Positions 7,707 to 16,564 of a stretch of 62,134 nt of DNA are shown piece by piece (within the stretch, counting starts at the first letter, position 1; each line of letters opens with the position of its first letter). The notes beneath the pieces were generated by a model. The model was not told the origin of the DNA and made no database searches. It saw only the letters and a list, made by a program, of their open reading frames with translations. Source of the DNA: a virus; the IMG/VR virus record IMGVR_UViG_3300037264_004886, positions 1 to 62,134 of that record; one strand, written 5' to 3'. Made by a program: the position numbers and the translations under genes.

Positions 7707-10700
7707 TGTAGTACCACCTCCACTGTTCTCCACGAATATTCGGAATGGTTTTGTTTAACCACACAAGACTGGTCCCCGGGGCGGTCGATGTTGAATACAC
7801 AACCGTATCATTGTTTTTACTCTTTAAATAAAATTCTAATAGAGTAGTTAACCCGGAAGTATCCTGATATCGAATACCAAACGTCGCGTAGGTAGTGTTT
7901 GGTTGTGCGAACGTCAGGGTCGCATTTACCTGGGTTATAGAGTTGTTAACTGTTGGTGCTGCCATCCAGATTGTGTACTTGTTGTCGGCGGGTTGGATTA
8001 TCGTTATGTAATTATACCCTTTTCCTTTAACAGTAATATTGTATTGAAGGCTGGAGTGCATGGTAAACACAACACTACCGTCACCAGTGGTGTTCCCCGT
8101 CATTGTCAACAAACTGTTTTTCATTTGGTCGGAAACTGTAGATGGAATACCGAACATTGTAGTTAACCAATCTTTGTCCGGGAATGTATCAACTACAAAC
8201 GTCGCATTAACTTGTAATCCCGGGAGTGGTGCTCCATACGAATTTACAATCTGGAAATCTACTTGTAGTGGAGAATACCATGTGCTCTGTTGTGTATTGG
8301 TACTGACTATAATGTAATCGTATTTTGTTTCAGTATCAACCCCGGCGTCGTTAGCAACAATTAACGAAACAGTATAAATTCCAATCCCTGTATAAATGTG
8401 ACTTAACGTAGCTGCCGTGCTGTCTGAGAATGTTCCATCACCAAAACTCCAGTTATACGTGACGTTAACGTGGTTGGTTACTATACTGTCGTCAGTAAAC
8501 GTTACAAACACACCCGCAATCCCGGTTGTCGGGACCGCATGAAACGCGGCATCTAATATTCCCACCGTGGTGTTTCGCCACGTCATATTAGAAATGCTGG
8601 TATTTGATGCCAGAGCCGCCGTCATTGTCACGTTCTTTACACCAGCACCACCCGTCAACGCCCACGAATGCGAAACGTTGAGTTTATCAGTACCGGATTC
8701 ATACGTACCGTCCCCAAAACTCCAGTTCCACCACGAAGCATTCAGAGTGGTGCTGTTGAAATATACCGTCTGGGATGTCGGAGACGCCCCTAAGATAGTT
8801 ATATTGGTTGCGCTCTGATCGAAACTTGGAGAAAGTATCGGGTTGAGAATGTTGATGTATCCAACCCGGGTAGATGTGTTCACAACCGATATATTCTGCC
8901 ACAACCGACCTTCCAGACTCACCGTCATTAATCCCACCATATTGTAAACGTGAGTTGGCGAAGCGTCAGTTCCGTTCGTCCACGTTCCGTCTCCCCAACT
9001 CCAATTGTAAATGTTTGGGAACCCGGTTGAAGCGTCAGTAAGTTTAAACGCGCTGAAATTGGCATACCCGGACGTTGCGTTTGCCGAGAATGCGGGTTTT
9101 GTATCCCATGGAACGAAACTCACGTTTGTTATAATAAAGTTGTGAACCGGGTAACTCTGCCCGGTAGTACCGTTTGTCAGAACACCAGTTCCGAAATACT
9201 GTGCATCCGCCTCTTCACACATACACGAATAATTGTAATAGTTCATTACAACATCAACAAAACTCGCTCGGGTTGCCCCAGGAGCAAAACCTCCCGGTCT
9301 GGTAGCGTTAATTAAAACTCTGCCGGCAGTGTTGTCAATGTTTGAATAGGTGATCTGAACATCCGCCCACGTAGATGTATTGGGTAATACTTGAACAGCC
9401 TGTTGATGTAACGGGTTGAATCCGACGGACGTTGTAATGTTGGTTGCGTTGTTCACATTCTGGATTTGTAGAGTTCGATACCGGGGCGTTCCGTTTGCTA
9501 TGAACGCATTGCTCGGAACAGCCGGATCGGTTTTGAACCGTAGAGTACTAAGCGGGTTGATATCCGGGTATATCTCGTATAAATTCCCGGCATATTCATA
9601 AACTGGTGCTGTAAAAGCAGTCCCCCACCGTGCTACGTTCGATATGCAGGTTTCGTCCAGATACATCTGTAACGATTGAACTCCAACACCCGGGTCTCCA
9701 TACACTACGGGACCAACAACATCATAATTCCCCGCTAGTGTTGCGGATGTTGCCAACGAACCGTTCACATAAACCGATACCAACCCGGACTGCCGGACAA
9801 CCGCAACGTGCGACCATCCGTTTAACGGTATAGTAAACGATGGTGTTTCGGTTGCCGTCGATCCTCCGTAAAACCGATAATTGTTTGAACCACGCGAATA
9901 CAATCCCCACCCATTATTTTCCGGGTTTGTAGTTCTGGATATTATGAAATCGTTAACTGAAGACGCTGTTGGAAATACCCACTGTTCAATAGTAAAATCT
10001 CCCGTTCCGAAATCAAACGACGGGTTTGATAGTGTGGATATTTTCGACGTTGCAGATGCAAACAGCCCGGAGGTTGCGTTAAACCGGAATTGTGCGTTAG
10101 ATATAGTTGCTGCTGTCGGCACCCACGCGGGACCGACTGCTCCAATAAATGTTGTGCTCCCGGAAGTTCCCATAAAATGCAATCGGGATATCAGATTGGC
10201 ATCCACATCAGAACTTAAATTAATAAAGAAATTCTTGGTGGATGTATTATCGGCTAATACCCCGGATGCCGTCAGAGTCACATTATACTTCCGGGCAACG
10301 TCATAAATATAAACCGGGTTTTGAGCTGTACTTGTGCCGCCATCTCCAAACGTCCACGCAAATGTAGTATATCCCGCCGAACTGTTGTCATAGAACTGAA
10401 CAGGCATTCCATACCGTGCGGATTCTGTATTGTTTGCCGTGAAGTTCGCTCCGGGGGAGGTTGTAATGTAGGCAATTTTGGTTTCGGTATCGGTTCCGTC
10501 AGACCCATATACTGTAAGACCAACAGTAAACGATCCCTGAGTAACATAATTGTGATTTGGATTTCTCAATGAAGATATCCCGCCATCTCCAAACGTCCAA
10601 TCCCACTGATATAAATCGTCTCCAGTACTCCAATCAACAAACGAAACCAATAATGGAGCTGCTCCAGATGTGGGCGCTCCAACAAACTCTGCATTTAAGG

Positions 10701-12447
10701 TTTCGTTTGCTGTTATCCACACCGAAGAGAGCGCGGTTGTCGGAGTTGATGATACATTGTACGTCGTCAAATTTACTTGATATAATCCCTGTGTTGCAAA
10801 CGTGTACGTGATGTTGCGATCATCGGTATGGGTAGTGAAATTTGAAATTGGAGTGTTGTTTACCGACCAGTTCCACATTGTGGGATTCAGATACCCATAA
10901 GTATCATATGGGGACGTATCGTTAAACTGGACAACAAGGGGAGATGCACCCATAGTCCGATTGGTTGTAAACGAAGACGATACCAGATATTGTTGCGACA
11001 CATTCACAAACGTTACCTGAGTACTATAACCAGTACCGCCAGAGTTGGTTGCTGATAAATTCATACTCCAGTTACCAACCCCAAAAGTTGACGTTGCGTT
11101 CTGAACCGTACTAAACGAAAACCAAGTGTTGTTTCCGGTTACATTATTTGCTCCCCATAACCAACTTGTAGGGGTTTGAGTTGATGTATCATTAAACTGT
11201 ACCGCAAGGGGAGCATCTCCCCCGGTTGTGTTTGTAGTAAATGATGCTACCGGGATTGGTTGGGACACATTTACCCATGTTTTTTGAATAGAGTTGTTAT
11301 ATCCCAGTGCATTCGTCACATTCAATGCAATCGTGAAATTTCCGGTAGTAAATGAAGCGGTTGCATCGTTAGTCGTTGCAAATATCGCAGTAGAAGTATT
11401 CGTGTCGTATCCTTGATACGACCAGTTCCATGTTGTCGGTGGACCGGTTGACGTGTCGTTGAACACCATCGTAAACGGTGCAACACCCGCCCATGCCTGC
11501 GAGGTAGTGTTGGTTGCTACTGAGACGTTAATGGATGTGAATGTGGATACTGGTGCTGCTGCTGGTGTGAGGTATCTGATAATAACGATACCGGAGCCGC
11601 CGGAACCCGTGCCAGGCGTACCAATACTTCCTCCGGATCCTCCACCAGTATCCGCAGTCCCATTTGTATTTGTACCGGCTGCATTATTATAAGCACCAGA
11701 ACCCCCACCACCTTGACCACCCGGCGGAGACGATCCGCCGGCGTCACTAGTACCTCCTCCACCACCGGCGTACCATACTGTTGTTCCAGTTATATCAGAT
11801 GATAACCCAGCACCACCCTTTGATGGATATGTGCCGTCGGCTGCATTATAGCCTACTTGTCCGGCACCACCACCGCCACCACCCATATACGTACCACTCT
11901 GACCATTTCCCCCATCATTTCCATGATTAGATGTTCCATGCCCGTGCAAAGCATTATGTCCACCACCACCGCCCGATCCAGTAGTACCTGAGCTTGTAGC
12001 CAATCCAACCAGACCATGACCACCAGAACCCCCACCACCCAATGCAACCATATCATCATGGGAAGCACTTTTAATGGATGAGTCAGCACCATTGGTTCCT
12101 GTACAGTGTTCGGGTGAACAACTTCCCCCACCCGCACCGACAACTATTGTTTCGGCTGTTGCCGACGATACGTTAAGTCCGGTTGCAGTTCTAAATCCTC
12201 CAGCACCACCCCCACCAGCATTACTTGTTCCCGATCCACCACCACCACCAACAACCAGATACTCAACTTCGGTCACACCACTTGGCGGTGTCCATATTGT
12301 TGTGTTCGCTCCCCAAGCAGAATTGTTGAACGCCACCCATGAATACGTGCCATTAGTCCAATTATATTGAGTGAGTCCTTGTACCCCGCCAACCAGTAAC
12401 AGACTCAGTAGCAGGATTGAGATGAGTATGAGATGAGTGTGTTTCAT
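7690..12447 (-). CDS. Giant glycine-rich/PKD/LamG adhesin
   Basis: 1,585 aa. Signal peptide at 1-24 (ends VQG). Residues about 60-290 are a Gly-rich region of the EYLVVGGGGG type seen in phage tail-fibre and surface proteins. Five PKD-like domains follow (about 310-730; WNWS, WDWTFGDGG, FAWTFGDGG). A LamG/concanavalin-like domain (about 740-940) comes next (FTIEQWVF, WSHVAVVRQ, VYVNGSLAT), then a linker and three more PKD domains (about 1150-1400; NWSFGDGT). Many NxT/NxS sequons suggest N-glycosylation. No obvious C-terminal TM anchor, so anchoring may come from the membrane proteins encoded next. Probable receptor-binding or surface-attachment protein. PKD domains are abundant in Methanomicrobia. 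Confidence 0.85.
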   Translation of the reverse strand: MKHTHLILISILLLSLLLVGGVQGLTQYNWTNGTYSWVAFNNSAWGANTTIWTPPSGVTEVEYLVVGGGGGSGTSNAGGGGAGGFRTATGLNVSSATAETIVVGAGGGSCSPEHCTGTNGADSSIKSASHDDMVALGGGGSGGHGLVGLATSSGTTGSGGGGGHNALHGHGTSNHGNDGGNGQSGTYMGGGGGGAGQVGYNAADGTYPSKGGAGLSSDITGTTVWYAGGGGGTSDAGGSSPPGGQGGGGSGAYNNAAGTNTNGTADTGGGSGGSIGTPGTGSGGSGIVIIRYLTPAAAPVSTFTSINVSVATNTTSQAWAGVAPFTMVFNDTSTGPPTTWNWSYQGYDTNTSTAIFATTNDATASFTTGNFTIALNVTNALGYNNSIQKTWVNVSQPIPVASFTTNTTGGDAPLAVQFNDTSTQTPTSWLWGANNVTGNNTWFSFSTVQNATSTFGVGNWSMNLSATNSGGTGYSTQVTFVNVSQQYLVSSSFTTNRTMGASPLVVQFNDTSPYDTYGYLNPTMWNWSVNNTPISNFTTHTDDRNITYTFATQGLYQVNLTTYNVSSTPTTALSSVWITANETLNAEFVGAPTSGAAPLLVSFVDWSTGDDLYQWDWTFGDGGISSLRNPNHNYVTQGSFTVGLTVYGSDGTDTETKIAYITTSPGANFTANNTESARYGMPVQFYDNSSAGYTTFAWTFGDGGTSTAQNPVYIYDVARKYNVTLTASGVLADNTSTKNFFINLSSDVDANLISRLHFMGTSGSTTFIGAVGPAWVPTAATISNAQFRFNATSGLFASATSKISTLSNPSFDFGTGDFTIEQWVFPTASSVNDFIISRTTNPENNGWGLYSRGSNNYRFYGGSTATETPSFTIPLNGWSHVAVVRQSGLVSVYVNGSLATSATLAGNYDVVGPVVYGDPGVGVQSLQMYLDETCISNVARWGTAFTAPVYEYAGNLYEIYPDINPLSTLRFKTDPAVPSNAFIANGTPRYRTLQIQNVNNATNITTSVGFNPLHQQAVQVLPNTSTWADVQITYSNIDNTAGRVLINATRPGGFAPGATRASFVDVVMNYYNYSCMCEEADAQYFGTGVLTNGTTGQSYPVHNFIITNVSFVPWDTKPAFSANATSGYANFSAFKLTDASTGFPNIYNWSWGDGTWTNGTDASPTHVYNMVGLMTVSLEGRLWQNISVVNTSTRVGYINILNPILSPSFDQSATNITILGASPTSQTVYFNSTTLNASWWNWSFGDGTYESGTDKLNVSHSWALTGGAGVKNVTMTAALASNTSISNMTWRNTTVGILDAAFHAVPTTGIAGVFVTFTDDSIVTNHVNVTYNWSFGDGTFSDSTAATLSHIYTGIGIYTVSLIVANDAGVDTETKYDYIIVSTNTQQSTWYSPLQVDFQIVNSYGAPLPGLQVNATFVVDTFPDKDWLTTMFGIPSTVSDQMKNSLLTMTGNTTGDGSVVFTMHSSLQYNITVKGKGYNYITIIQPADNKYTIWMAAPTVNNSITQVNATLTFAQPNTTYATFGIRYQDTSGLTTLLEFYLKSKNNDTVVYSTSTAPGTSLVWLNKTIPNIRGEQWRWYYNAVRV

Positions 12448-12953
12448 GGCAGCGCCCCGTAATCCGGTAACACACCCGCATCAATTATCGCTTGTATTTG
12501 TGAAACATCAACATAATGAATTGAAACCGTTTTCAATACGAAATCTGCTTGAATAACCCTACATGGATTCTCTGCCAGCGATTCGACTTTATAGTAATAT
12601 CTCCACGGTTCCAGCGCCGAAACCTGGTATCCATAATAAAGTTCGAGTGCCGGTCCCGCAATAGATTTGGTTTGCATTACCGTTTCAGTATCTTCCGAAA
12701 CCAAAACCTCTGCGTCCGGGAATGTTTGAAGTGTTTTTTCTTTCTTTAAAATACCGTTCTTATTTGCTTTTATTTTTGTTGTGAATGGTTTATCCAACGG
12801 TAATTTTATCGTATCGTTGGTTTCAATCGCGTCTTTTTTTAATTTGATATCGCTTCCGGGATCCGGAGAGCCAACTTTCTTTGCCTGTACAAAACCAACC
12901 AAAGTACAGGTTATAATCAAACAACAAAACAAAATTACAGCGGACTTATTCAT
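12444..12953 (-). CDS. Secreted protein with signal peptide
   Basis: 169 aa; signal peptide at 1-24 (ends VQA), then a soluble, Lys/Asp-rich ectodomain without recognised family. ATG overlaps the stop of the RHH-like gene, and its stop overlaps the adhesin start. Presumably an accessory surface or virion protein. Confidence 0.7.
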   Translation of the reverse strand: MNKSAVILFCCLIITCTLVGFVQAKKVGSPDPGSDIKLKKDAIETNDTIKLPLDKPFTTKIKANKNGILKKEKTLQTFPDAEVLVSEDTETVMQTKSIAGPALELYYGYQVSALEPWRYYYKVESLAENPCRVIQADFVLKTVSIHYVDVSQIQAIIDAGVLPDYGALP

Positions 12954-13078
12954 GATAGTATCCGCCTGCGTATCAGATACGCTTCGTATGATTCACCGCG
13001 ATTTTTCTTTTGTTTTAAGACGTTAACTGCATGTTGGGAAAGCTGAATTGAAGAAACCCGCTTGTCTTTCGTAACCAT
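12950..13078 (-). CDS. Ribbon-helix-helix-like small protein
   Basis: 42 aa. RVSSIQLSQHAVNVLKQKK followed by SYEAYLIRR has the beta-strand plus two-helix pattern of RHH DNA-binding proteins. It sits between the microprotein cluster and the adhesin genes, overlapping the next start. Possible internal regulator of the operon. Confidence 0.55.
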   Translation of the reverse strand: MVTKDKRVSSIQLSQHAVNVLKQKKNRGESYEAYLIRRRILS

Positions 13079-13100
13079 AGGAAACTATAACTGCGTTATA

Positions 13101-13412
13101 CTATAAAAAAGCATCGCGCCATACTTTAATGATAGATTTATCTCCATACACATTTTCAGATATCTGAGTGCTCATTACATCACCGGATTTTATATTTAAA
13201 TATTCTTTCCACGTTATATTGTCCCAATCGCATGAAAAATATCTACCTCCAACACTTGTAATGTGTGGAGATCCATCTTCCAATCCAAGACTGCGTACTA
13301 CAATGGTTTCGTTATAGATCGTGTGCGACCCAAAGTGCCCGTATAAACACAACCCGCTAAATAACAAAATCATAAAAACGGGGAGGAGAATGATATAACC
13401 TTTTGTGGTCAT
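13101..13412 (-). CDS. Membrane-anchored small protein
   Basis: 103 aa from the ATG at 13412, which overlaps the upstream stop (ATGA); a longer in-frame reading to 13568 is the wrong-frame shadow of the upstream gene. TM segment at about 5-25, then a small extracytoplasmic domain with one Cys. Unknown function. Confidence 0.6.
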   Translation of the reverse strand: MTTKGYIILLPVFMILLFSGLCLYGHFGSHTIYNETIVVRSLGLEDGSPHITSVGGRYFSCDWDNITWKEYLNIKSGDVMSTQISENVYGDKSIIKVWRDAFL

Positions 13413-13558
13413 CTCTCTTTCCTCTTCCGTTGAATGTATGTCGGCACCGGACCCAACCCACACAGTCGCCGAATCCGATCTTCCCCAAACCGCTCCACCA
13501 GGTTCTTCGGAAGACTGCCGGAATGTGACGGAACTCTCGGACGAAACGGATCGATCAT
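13409..13558 (-). CDS. Small basic protein
   Basis: 49 aa, Arg/Pro-rich, ending KRKER. Coupled to both neighbours by ATGA overlaps. The ERFGEDRIRRLCGLGPVP stretch suggests a short folded helix. Unknown function. Confidence 0.5.
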   Translation of the reverse strand: MIDPFRPRVPSHSGSLPKNLVERFGEDRIRRLCGLGPVPTYIQRKRKER

Positions 13559-13695
13559 CTATGGGCACCTACTGGGTTTTTATGAACGATCTTCTGGCAC
13601 TCGTCGTACTTCGCTTTCGAGACCGAATATGGAGATATTACCGGGATCTTCCCCGGCTCTCGTCGCTCCAGTATTACCCGATATTCGGCGTTCAT
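13555..13695 (-). CDS. Small hypothetical protein
   Basis: 46 aa, two bases after the preceding stop and overlapping the next start. SPYSVSKAKYDECQKIV suggests one amphipathic helix. Unknown function; support is mainly tight operon packing. Confidence 0.45.
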   Translation of the reverse strand: MNAEYRVILERREPGKIPVISPYSVSKAKYDECQKIVHKNPVGAHR

Positions 13696-13697
13696 GT

Positions 13698-13895
13698 TCA
13701 AAGACCATCCTTATCAATAAGTTTGCAGTATCCCGATGGTTTAATGCACACTCCGTCTGGATGAAAACCACAAGAAAAATCGCGAATGTTTGACGGATTG
13801 CACAAATCATACGTCATACATTTAAACGCTTGCCACGCCATACACCCCTCTTCAATACATGGTTTGAAACCATTTCTCGGACACAACTTTTTCAT
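13698..13895 (-). CDS. Cys-rich microprotein
   Basis: 65 aa with nine Cys and several aromatic residues, likely zinc-binding or disulphide-linked. Its ATG overlaps the upstream stop. One of a run of Cys-rich proteins from 13.7 to 15.2 kb; family unknown. Confidence 0.6.
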   Translation of the reverse strand: MKKLCPRNGFKPCIEEGCMAWQAFKCMTYDLCNPSNIRDFSCGFHPDGVCIKPSGYCKLIDKDGL

Positions 13896-14041
13896 ATTCT
13901 CCTCCGTATATAATCCCGATACTCCGGTTCCGGTTTAATCGGGCATTCTTTGTCGTTACTGGATTGGCAGCACCTACCGTTATCGGTTCCACACCGATAG
14001 GTTCCCGCCATACTCATTCTGTATAATGGACATGTACTCAT
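13892..14041 (-). CDS. Cys-rich microprotein
   Basis: 49 aa with five Cys (CPLY, CGT, CC, CPI). Stop and start overlap neighbours by 4 bases. Probably zinc-binding; function unknown. Confidence 0.55.
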   Translation of the reverse strand: MSTCPLYRMSMAGTYRCGTDNGRCCQSSNDKECPIKPEPEYRDYIRRRI

Positions 14042-14433
14042 TTCTTTCTCCGTTTTCCAAACCATAGTTGCGTCTGACCGTTCGGCAAGATTGGTTTTTT
14101 CTTTTTATCAACCACTCTCTTTTTAAGACTTAAAACTTGTTTTGCTTTAACAACCACGCTCTTTTGAGGAGCGGGGATCGGTTTTATCACCTTTGGTTTC
14201 GGAGGGTTCTCTTTCATCCACCGGACCGGGCACACCTTCATATCAGCAACCCATTTGTTGATGTTTGAACAGAACGCTCCCAACTGCACAACCGACTTCC
14301 CCAACCCCCTTGGCTTGTAAATCCCGGTTACCGGGTTCCGTTCAATCTTGGTATGCGGGCGATGTGTTGTTTCGTGTGAGCAGTGCCGGCACTTATCGCC
14401 AAACATTGGGCAGGTCTCGATGGTGATCGTCAT
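14038..14433 (-). CDS. Zinc-finger-like basic protein
   Basis: 131 aa. N-terminal half has Cys/His clusters (CPMFGDKCRHCSHE, later CSN, CPVRW) of a zinc-binding domain; C-terminal half is Lys/Pro-rich and ends KRRKK. Suggests nucleic-acid binding. Overlaps both neighbours by 4 bases. Unknown family. Confidence 0.6.
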   Translation of the reverse strand: MTITIETCPMFGDKCRHCSHETTHRPHTKIERNPVTGIYKPRGLGKSVVQLGAFCSNINKWVADMKVCPVRWMKENPPKPKVIKPIPAPQKSVVVKAKQVLSLKKRVVDKKKKPILPNGQTQLWFGKRRKK

Positions 14434-14603
14434 CCTTTCAGCAATTCCCGAACTTCGTCAAACGCCATCGCCCGCCCGGAATGGTATCCTGCGTGCCAGT
14501 CGGTATTTGCGTCCCTGGACTGTTGTTCGGCTTTGAGTTTCTTATCTGTCAATACAGAACTTAAATTATCGGGAAATGATTTTGAAACTGTTGTTATGCA
14601 CAT
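14430..14603 (-). CDS. Small hypothetical protein
   Basis: 57 aa; C-terminal half (WHAGYHSGRAMAFDEVRELL) is a helical segment seen in many small phage proteins. Stop overlaps the next ATG. GGGAGGATTT lies upstream of its start. Function unknown. Confidence 0.55.
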   Translation of the reverse strand: MCITTVSKSFPDNLSSVLTDKKLKAEQQSRDANTDWHAGYHSGRAMAFDEVRELLKG

Positions 14604-14633
14604 CTTAAATCCTCCCGAAAAGATCTAATTTTA

Positions 14634-14864
14634 TCATGGCGGTAAGTGCCTCCACCAACAATAATCTTGTTCTGATTCCAATTCAATAAATAAGTCTTGG
14701 TGACAAAGCGCTGCCATTAACGCCAATATAACAAACAACACCACCATACTACCATAAAATCCCGGAATACCAAACGCTTCTTTTGCTGCACAGATTAAAC
14801 AACAAACGGCTAATAATAAAAACGTCCACGAAACGAAAATTCCAAACGAAAATACTTTTACCAT
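14634..14864 (-). CDS. Small membrane protein, two TM
   Basis: 76 aa from the ATG at 14864, which has GGGAGGATT just upstream. Two hydrophobic segments (about 5-28, 35-55). Unknown function. Confidence 0.6.
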   Translation of the reverse strand: MVKVFSFGIFVSWTFLLLAVCCLICAAKEAFGIPGFYGSMVVLFVILALMAALCHQDLFIELESEQDYCWWRHLPP

Positions 14865-14866
14865 AC

Positions 14867-15016
14867 TCAAATCCTCCCGAAAACCAGACTACCAAACTTT
14901 GGACAGTCACAATACAAGTTCAGAAAACGATCCCTAAACGTTACGGGTTTGCCGGTGTGCCAGCACCCGGATTCGTCAAAATACTTACATTTACTGCATT
15001 GCTCAAAGTCAAACAT
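14867..15016 (-). CDS. Cys-rich microprotein
   Basis: 49 aa with CSKCKYF, CWHT and CDCPKF: six Cys in a phage-type zinc-binding arrangement. Its start overlaps the preceding gene. Unknown function. Confidence 0.55.
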   Translation of the reverse strand: MFDFEQCSKCKYFDESGCWHTGKPVTFRDRFLNLYCDCPKFGSLVFGRI

Positions 15017-15161
15017 TCGGCACCTTCTGGGGGACCCCCACTTTCCAACACGCTGCCGTCACACGCCCGGGTCCGTGCTTTTTCGGACAGTTTGTGGTTG
15101 TCGTGCAAAGAGTTTTCATGTAGTCCTCCTGCAAGAACGGGCACTTTCTAAAACGATTCAT
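15009..15161 (-). CDS. Cys-containing small protein, first gene of the adhesin operon
   Basis: 50 aa from the ATG at 15161, which lies about 25 bases from a TATA box and so fits a leaderless start; an internal ATG at 15119 has its own AGGAGG site. Four Cys. Unknown function. It heads a minus-strand run of 17 genes down to 5661 with almost no gaps. Confidence 0.5.
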   Translation of the reverse strand: MNRFRKCPFLQEDYMKTLCTTTTNCPKKHGPGRVTAACWKVGVPQKVPNV

Positions 15162-15182
15162 AACTATAAGTAGGATTAAAGA

Positions 15183-15192
15183 GTATAAAAAA
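15183..15192 (-). promoter_or_regulatory. TATA box of the adhesin operon
   Basis: Minus-strand TTTTTTATAC about 25 bases before the ATG at 15161. It is the only good promoter seen upstream of the packed minus-strand genes reaching to 5.7 kb. Confidence 0.5.
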
Positions 15193-15206
15193 GGATTGAT
15201 TTAGAA

Positions 15207-15386
15207 TTACAACCTTTTATTTTTGAGATCGCTCCGGTTTTTCCGGTTTTCCGTATATTTTAATCCTTTCGCCGATATCCGTCTGCCTGGTTGAAGTGCT
15301 GGAAATATTGACATATCCCTTGGGATATTTGTTTTCCCGAACTGCCTGTTCGACGGTCTATAAGTCCGTCCCTTGATTTCCGACAT
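15207..15386 (-). CDS. Small basic protein with SAxGxxYxExRxNRSD motif
   Basis: 59 aa from the ATG at 15386 (leaderless: TTTAAATA lies about 27 bases upstream). C-terminal GRRISAKGLKYTENRKNRSD matches the C-terminal motif of the protein at 22095-22487 (GKRFSASGHRYYERRSNRTD). Motifs of this kind are frequent in short phage and archaeal virus proteins of unknown role. Confidence 0.65.
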   Translation of the reverse strand: MSEIKGRTYRPSNRQFGKTNIPRDMSIFPALQPGRRISAKGLKYTENRKNRSDLKNKRL

Positions 15387-15412
15387 AAAAGAGTATGAGG
15401 TTGGAGGAGTAT

Positions 15413-15526
15413 TTAAAGGTTTTTGGGATTTCCCAATTCCTCTAATATCATCATTCCAACAATGGTATTTATAAGTGCAATATCGGAAGGATCTTTTTCC
15501 CAACGGCGCAATGCTTCCGATATCAT
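15413..15526 (-). CDS. Small helical protein or 3' remnant of the 76-aa gene
   Basis: 37 aa from the first ATG. The same frame continues upstream, past an in-frame TGA, into the 76-aa gene at 15563-15793 with similar composition, so this may be the C-terminal part of a gene broken by a stop codon. Confidence 0.35.
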   Translation of the reverse strand: MISEALRRWEKDPSDIALINTIVGMMILEELGNPKNL

Positions 15527-15562
15527 TTTTTGATATTGCTCATCTGAAACTATTTTCGCGCT

Positions 15563-15793
15563 TCACAACCTCAACATTGCTTGCGCTTCTTTCTTTGTTA
15601 ATTGGTGCGTCCACTCGCGGAACTTTGAAATTCCAAACGTTGTGGCTTCTTCGGTTGCCAACCACAACTTTTCTTTATCGAACTTTTCAGGAAACGATGC
15701 CACAGTTAATTCTGGGATTTGGCTTCCGAAATCATCAAACGCCATTACACGACCGTTGGTAAAAATATAAAACTCATCACAATGAAAGGTCAT
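15563..15793 (-). CDS. Small hypothetical protein next to the recombinase
   Basis: 76 aa, acidic to neutral, unrecognised; starts overlapping the recombinase stop (ATGA-type), so co-translated. Ends at a TGA after which the frame stays open for 49 more codons. Confidence 0.55.
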   Translation of the reverse strand: MTFHCDEFYIFTNGRVMAFDDFGSQIPELTVASFPEKFDKEKLWLATEEATTFGISKFREWTHQLTKKEAQAMLRL

Positions 15794-16362
15794 GCTTCAC
15801 CCCATCCTTTTAGAATTGCCTTCATTTCATCAATATCTTGTTTCACAGTAAATATTCCGATATAATGTTCTTCCATAACCGGAATGGTGTGCCCTGCGGA
15901 TTTTGATATTTTTAAAAGTTTCTCTGGATAACATTCACACAACCACGACAAAAAACTTTTGCGGTACATTTTTGGCATTATGCCTTTATCTTCTTCTGGA
16001 AGTTTTGCTTTCCTTGCGGCCAGCCGCAATGTTGTAATCATTGATTGACGGAACGGAATTTTTTTGATGTGTTTGAACAAATCTTCTACTGACTTACATC
16101 CTTCTATAGTAAGCGGTATTGTTCTTTCTTTATAAACCGCCTTTACTTTTGTCGCTGCCTGTGTAGGAAGATCAATACATCGCTCAACCCCATGATAACA
16201 TTCTGGGTGTCGCAACAGAAACTGTAACTCCGGCAACCGCATGTATGTATGTAAAAGTGATTTTGTAATTATGCGATAGTCTGCATTCAACCATTCATTT
16301 AATTTTTCATTATCAAGCGGAGTTAGAATCCGGCACCCATCTTTTATAATTGCTCTTGCCAT
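15790..16362 (-). CDS. Tyrosine recombinase, catalytic domain only
   Basis: 190 aa, much shorter than typical 300-400 aa integrases. Visible catalytic set: R134 in KMYRKSF, H158 in GHT, Y167 in EEHYIG; a first Arg could be R42 (YMRLPE). The spacing between box-II Arg, His and Tyr matches archaeal phage integrases. It would resolve multimers or integrate the element. No N-terminal arm-binding domain is present. GGTGATG ribosome site precedes ATG. Its promoter is overlapped by a pair of 13-bp repeats. Confidence 0.75.
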   Translation of the reverse strand: MARAIIKDGCRILTPLDNEKLNEWLNADYRIITKSLLHTYMRLPELQFLLRHPECYHGVERCIDLPTQAATKVKAVYKERTIPLTIEGCKSVEDLFKHIKKIPFRQSMITTLRLAARKAKLPEEDKGIMPKMYRKSFLSWLCECYPEKLLKISKSAGHTIPVMEEHYIGIFTVKQDIDEMKAILKGWGEA

Positions 16363-16384
16363 TTCATCACCTTGTCAAATGTAT

Positions 16385-16421
16385 GGTGTTTGACAATATA
16401 AACCCATCGGTGTTTGACAAT
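16385..16421. promoter_or_regulatory. Recombinase operator: two 13-bp direct repeats around TATA
   Basis: GGTGTTTGACAAT occurs at 16385-16397 and 16409-16421 (24-bp period). The minus-strand TATA of the recombinase lies between and over them. A third, related half (CCTTGTCAAAT) is inverted at about 16371. Suggests repression of the recombinase by an unknown regulator. Confidence 0.65.
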
Positions 16422-16564
16422 GATATTTTACAAGCCACCTTTTTTAAAAGATTTCTACGACCTTAATATTGTCAGGCTATCCTAGCCCGACAGTACCAAC
16501 CAATCTCCACACGAAACGCCACTTGCCCAAAAAGTACGCGTTGCAAATGGCATCTCAAATCCAA

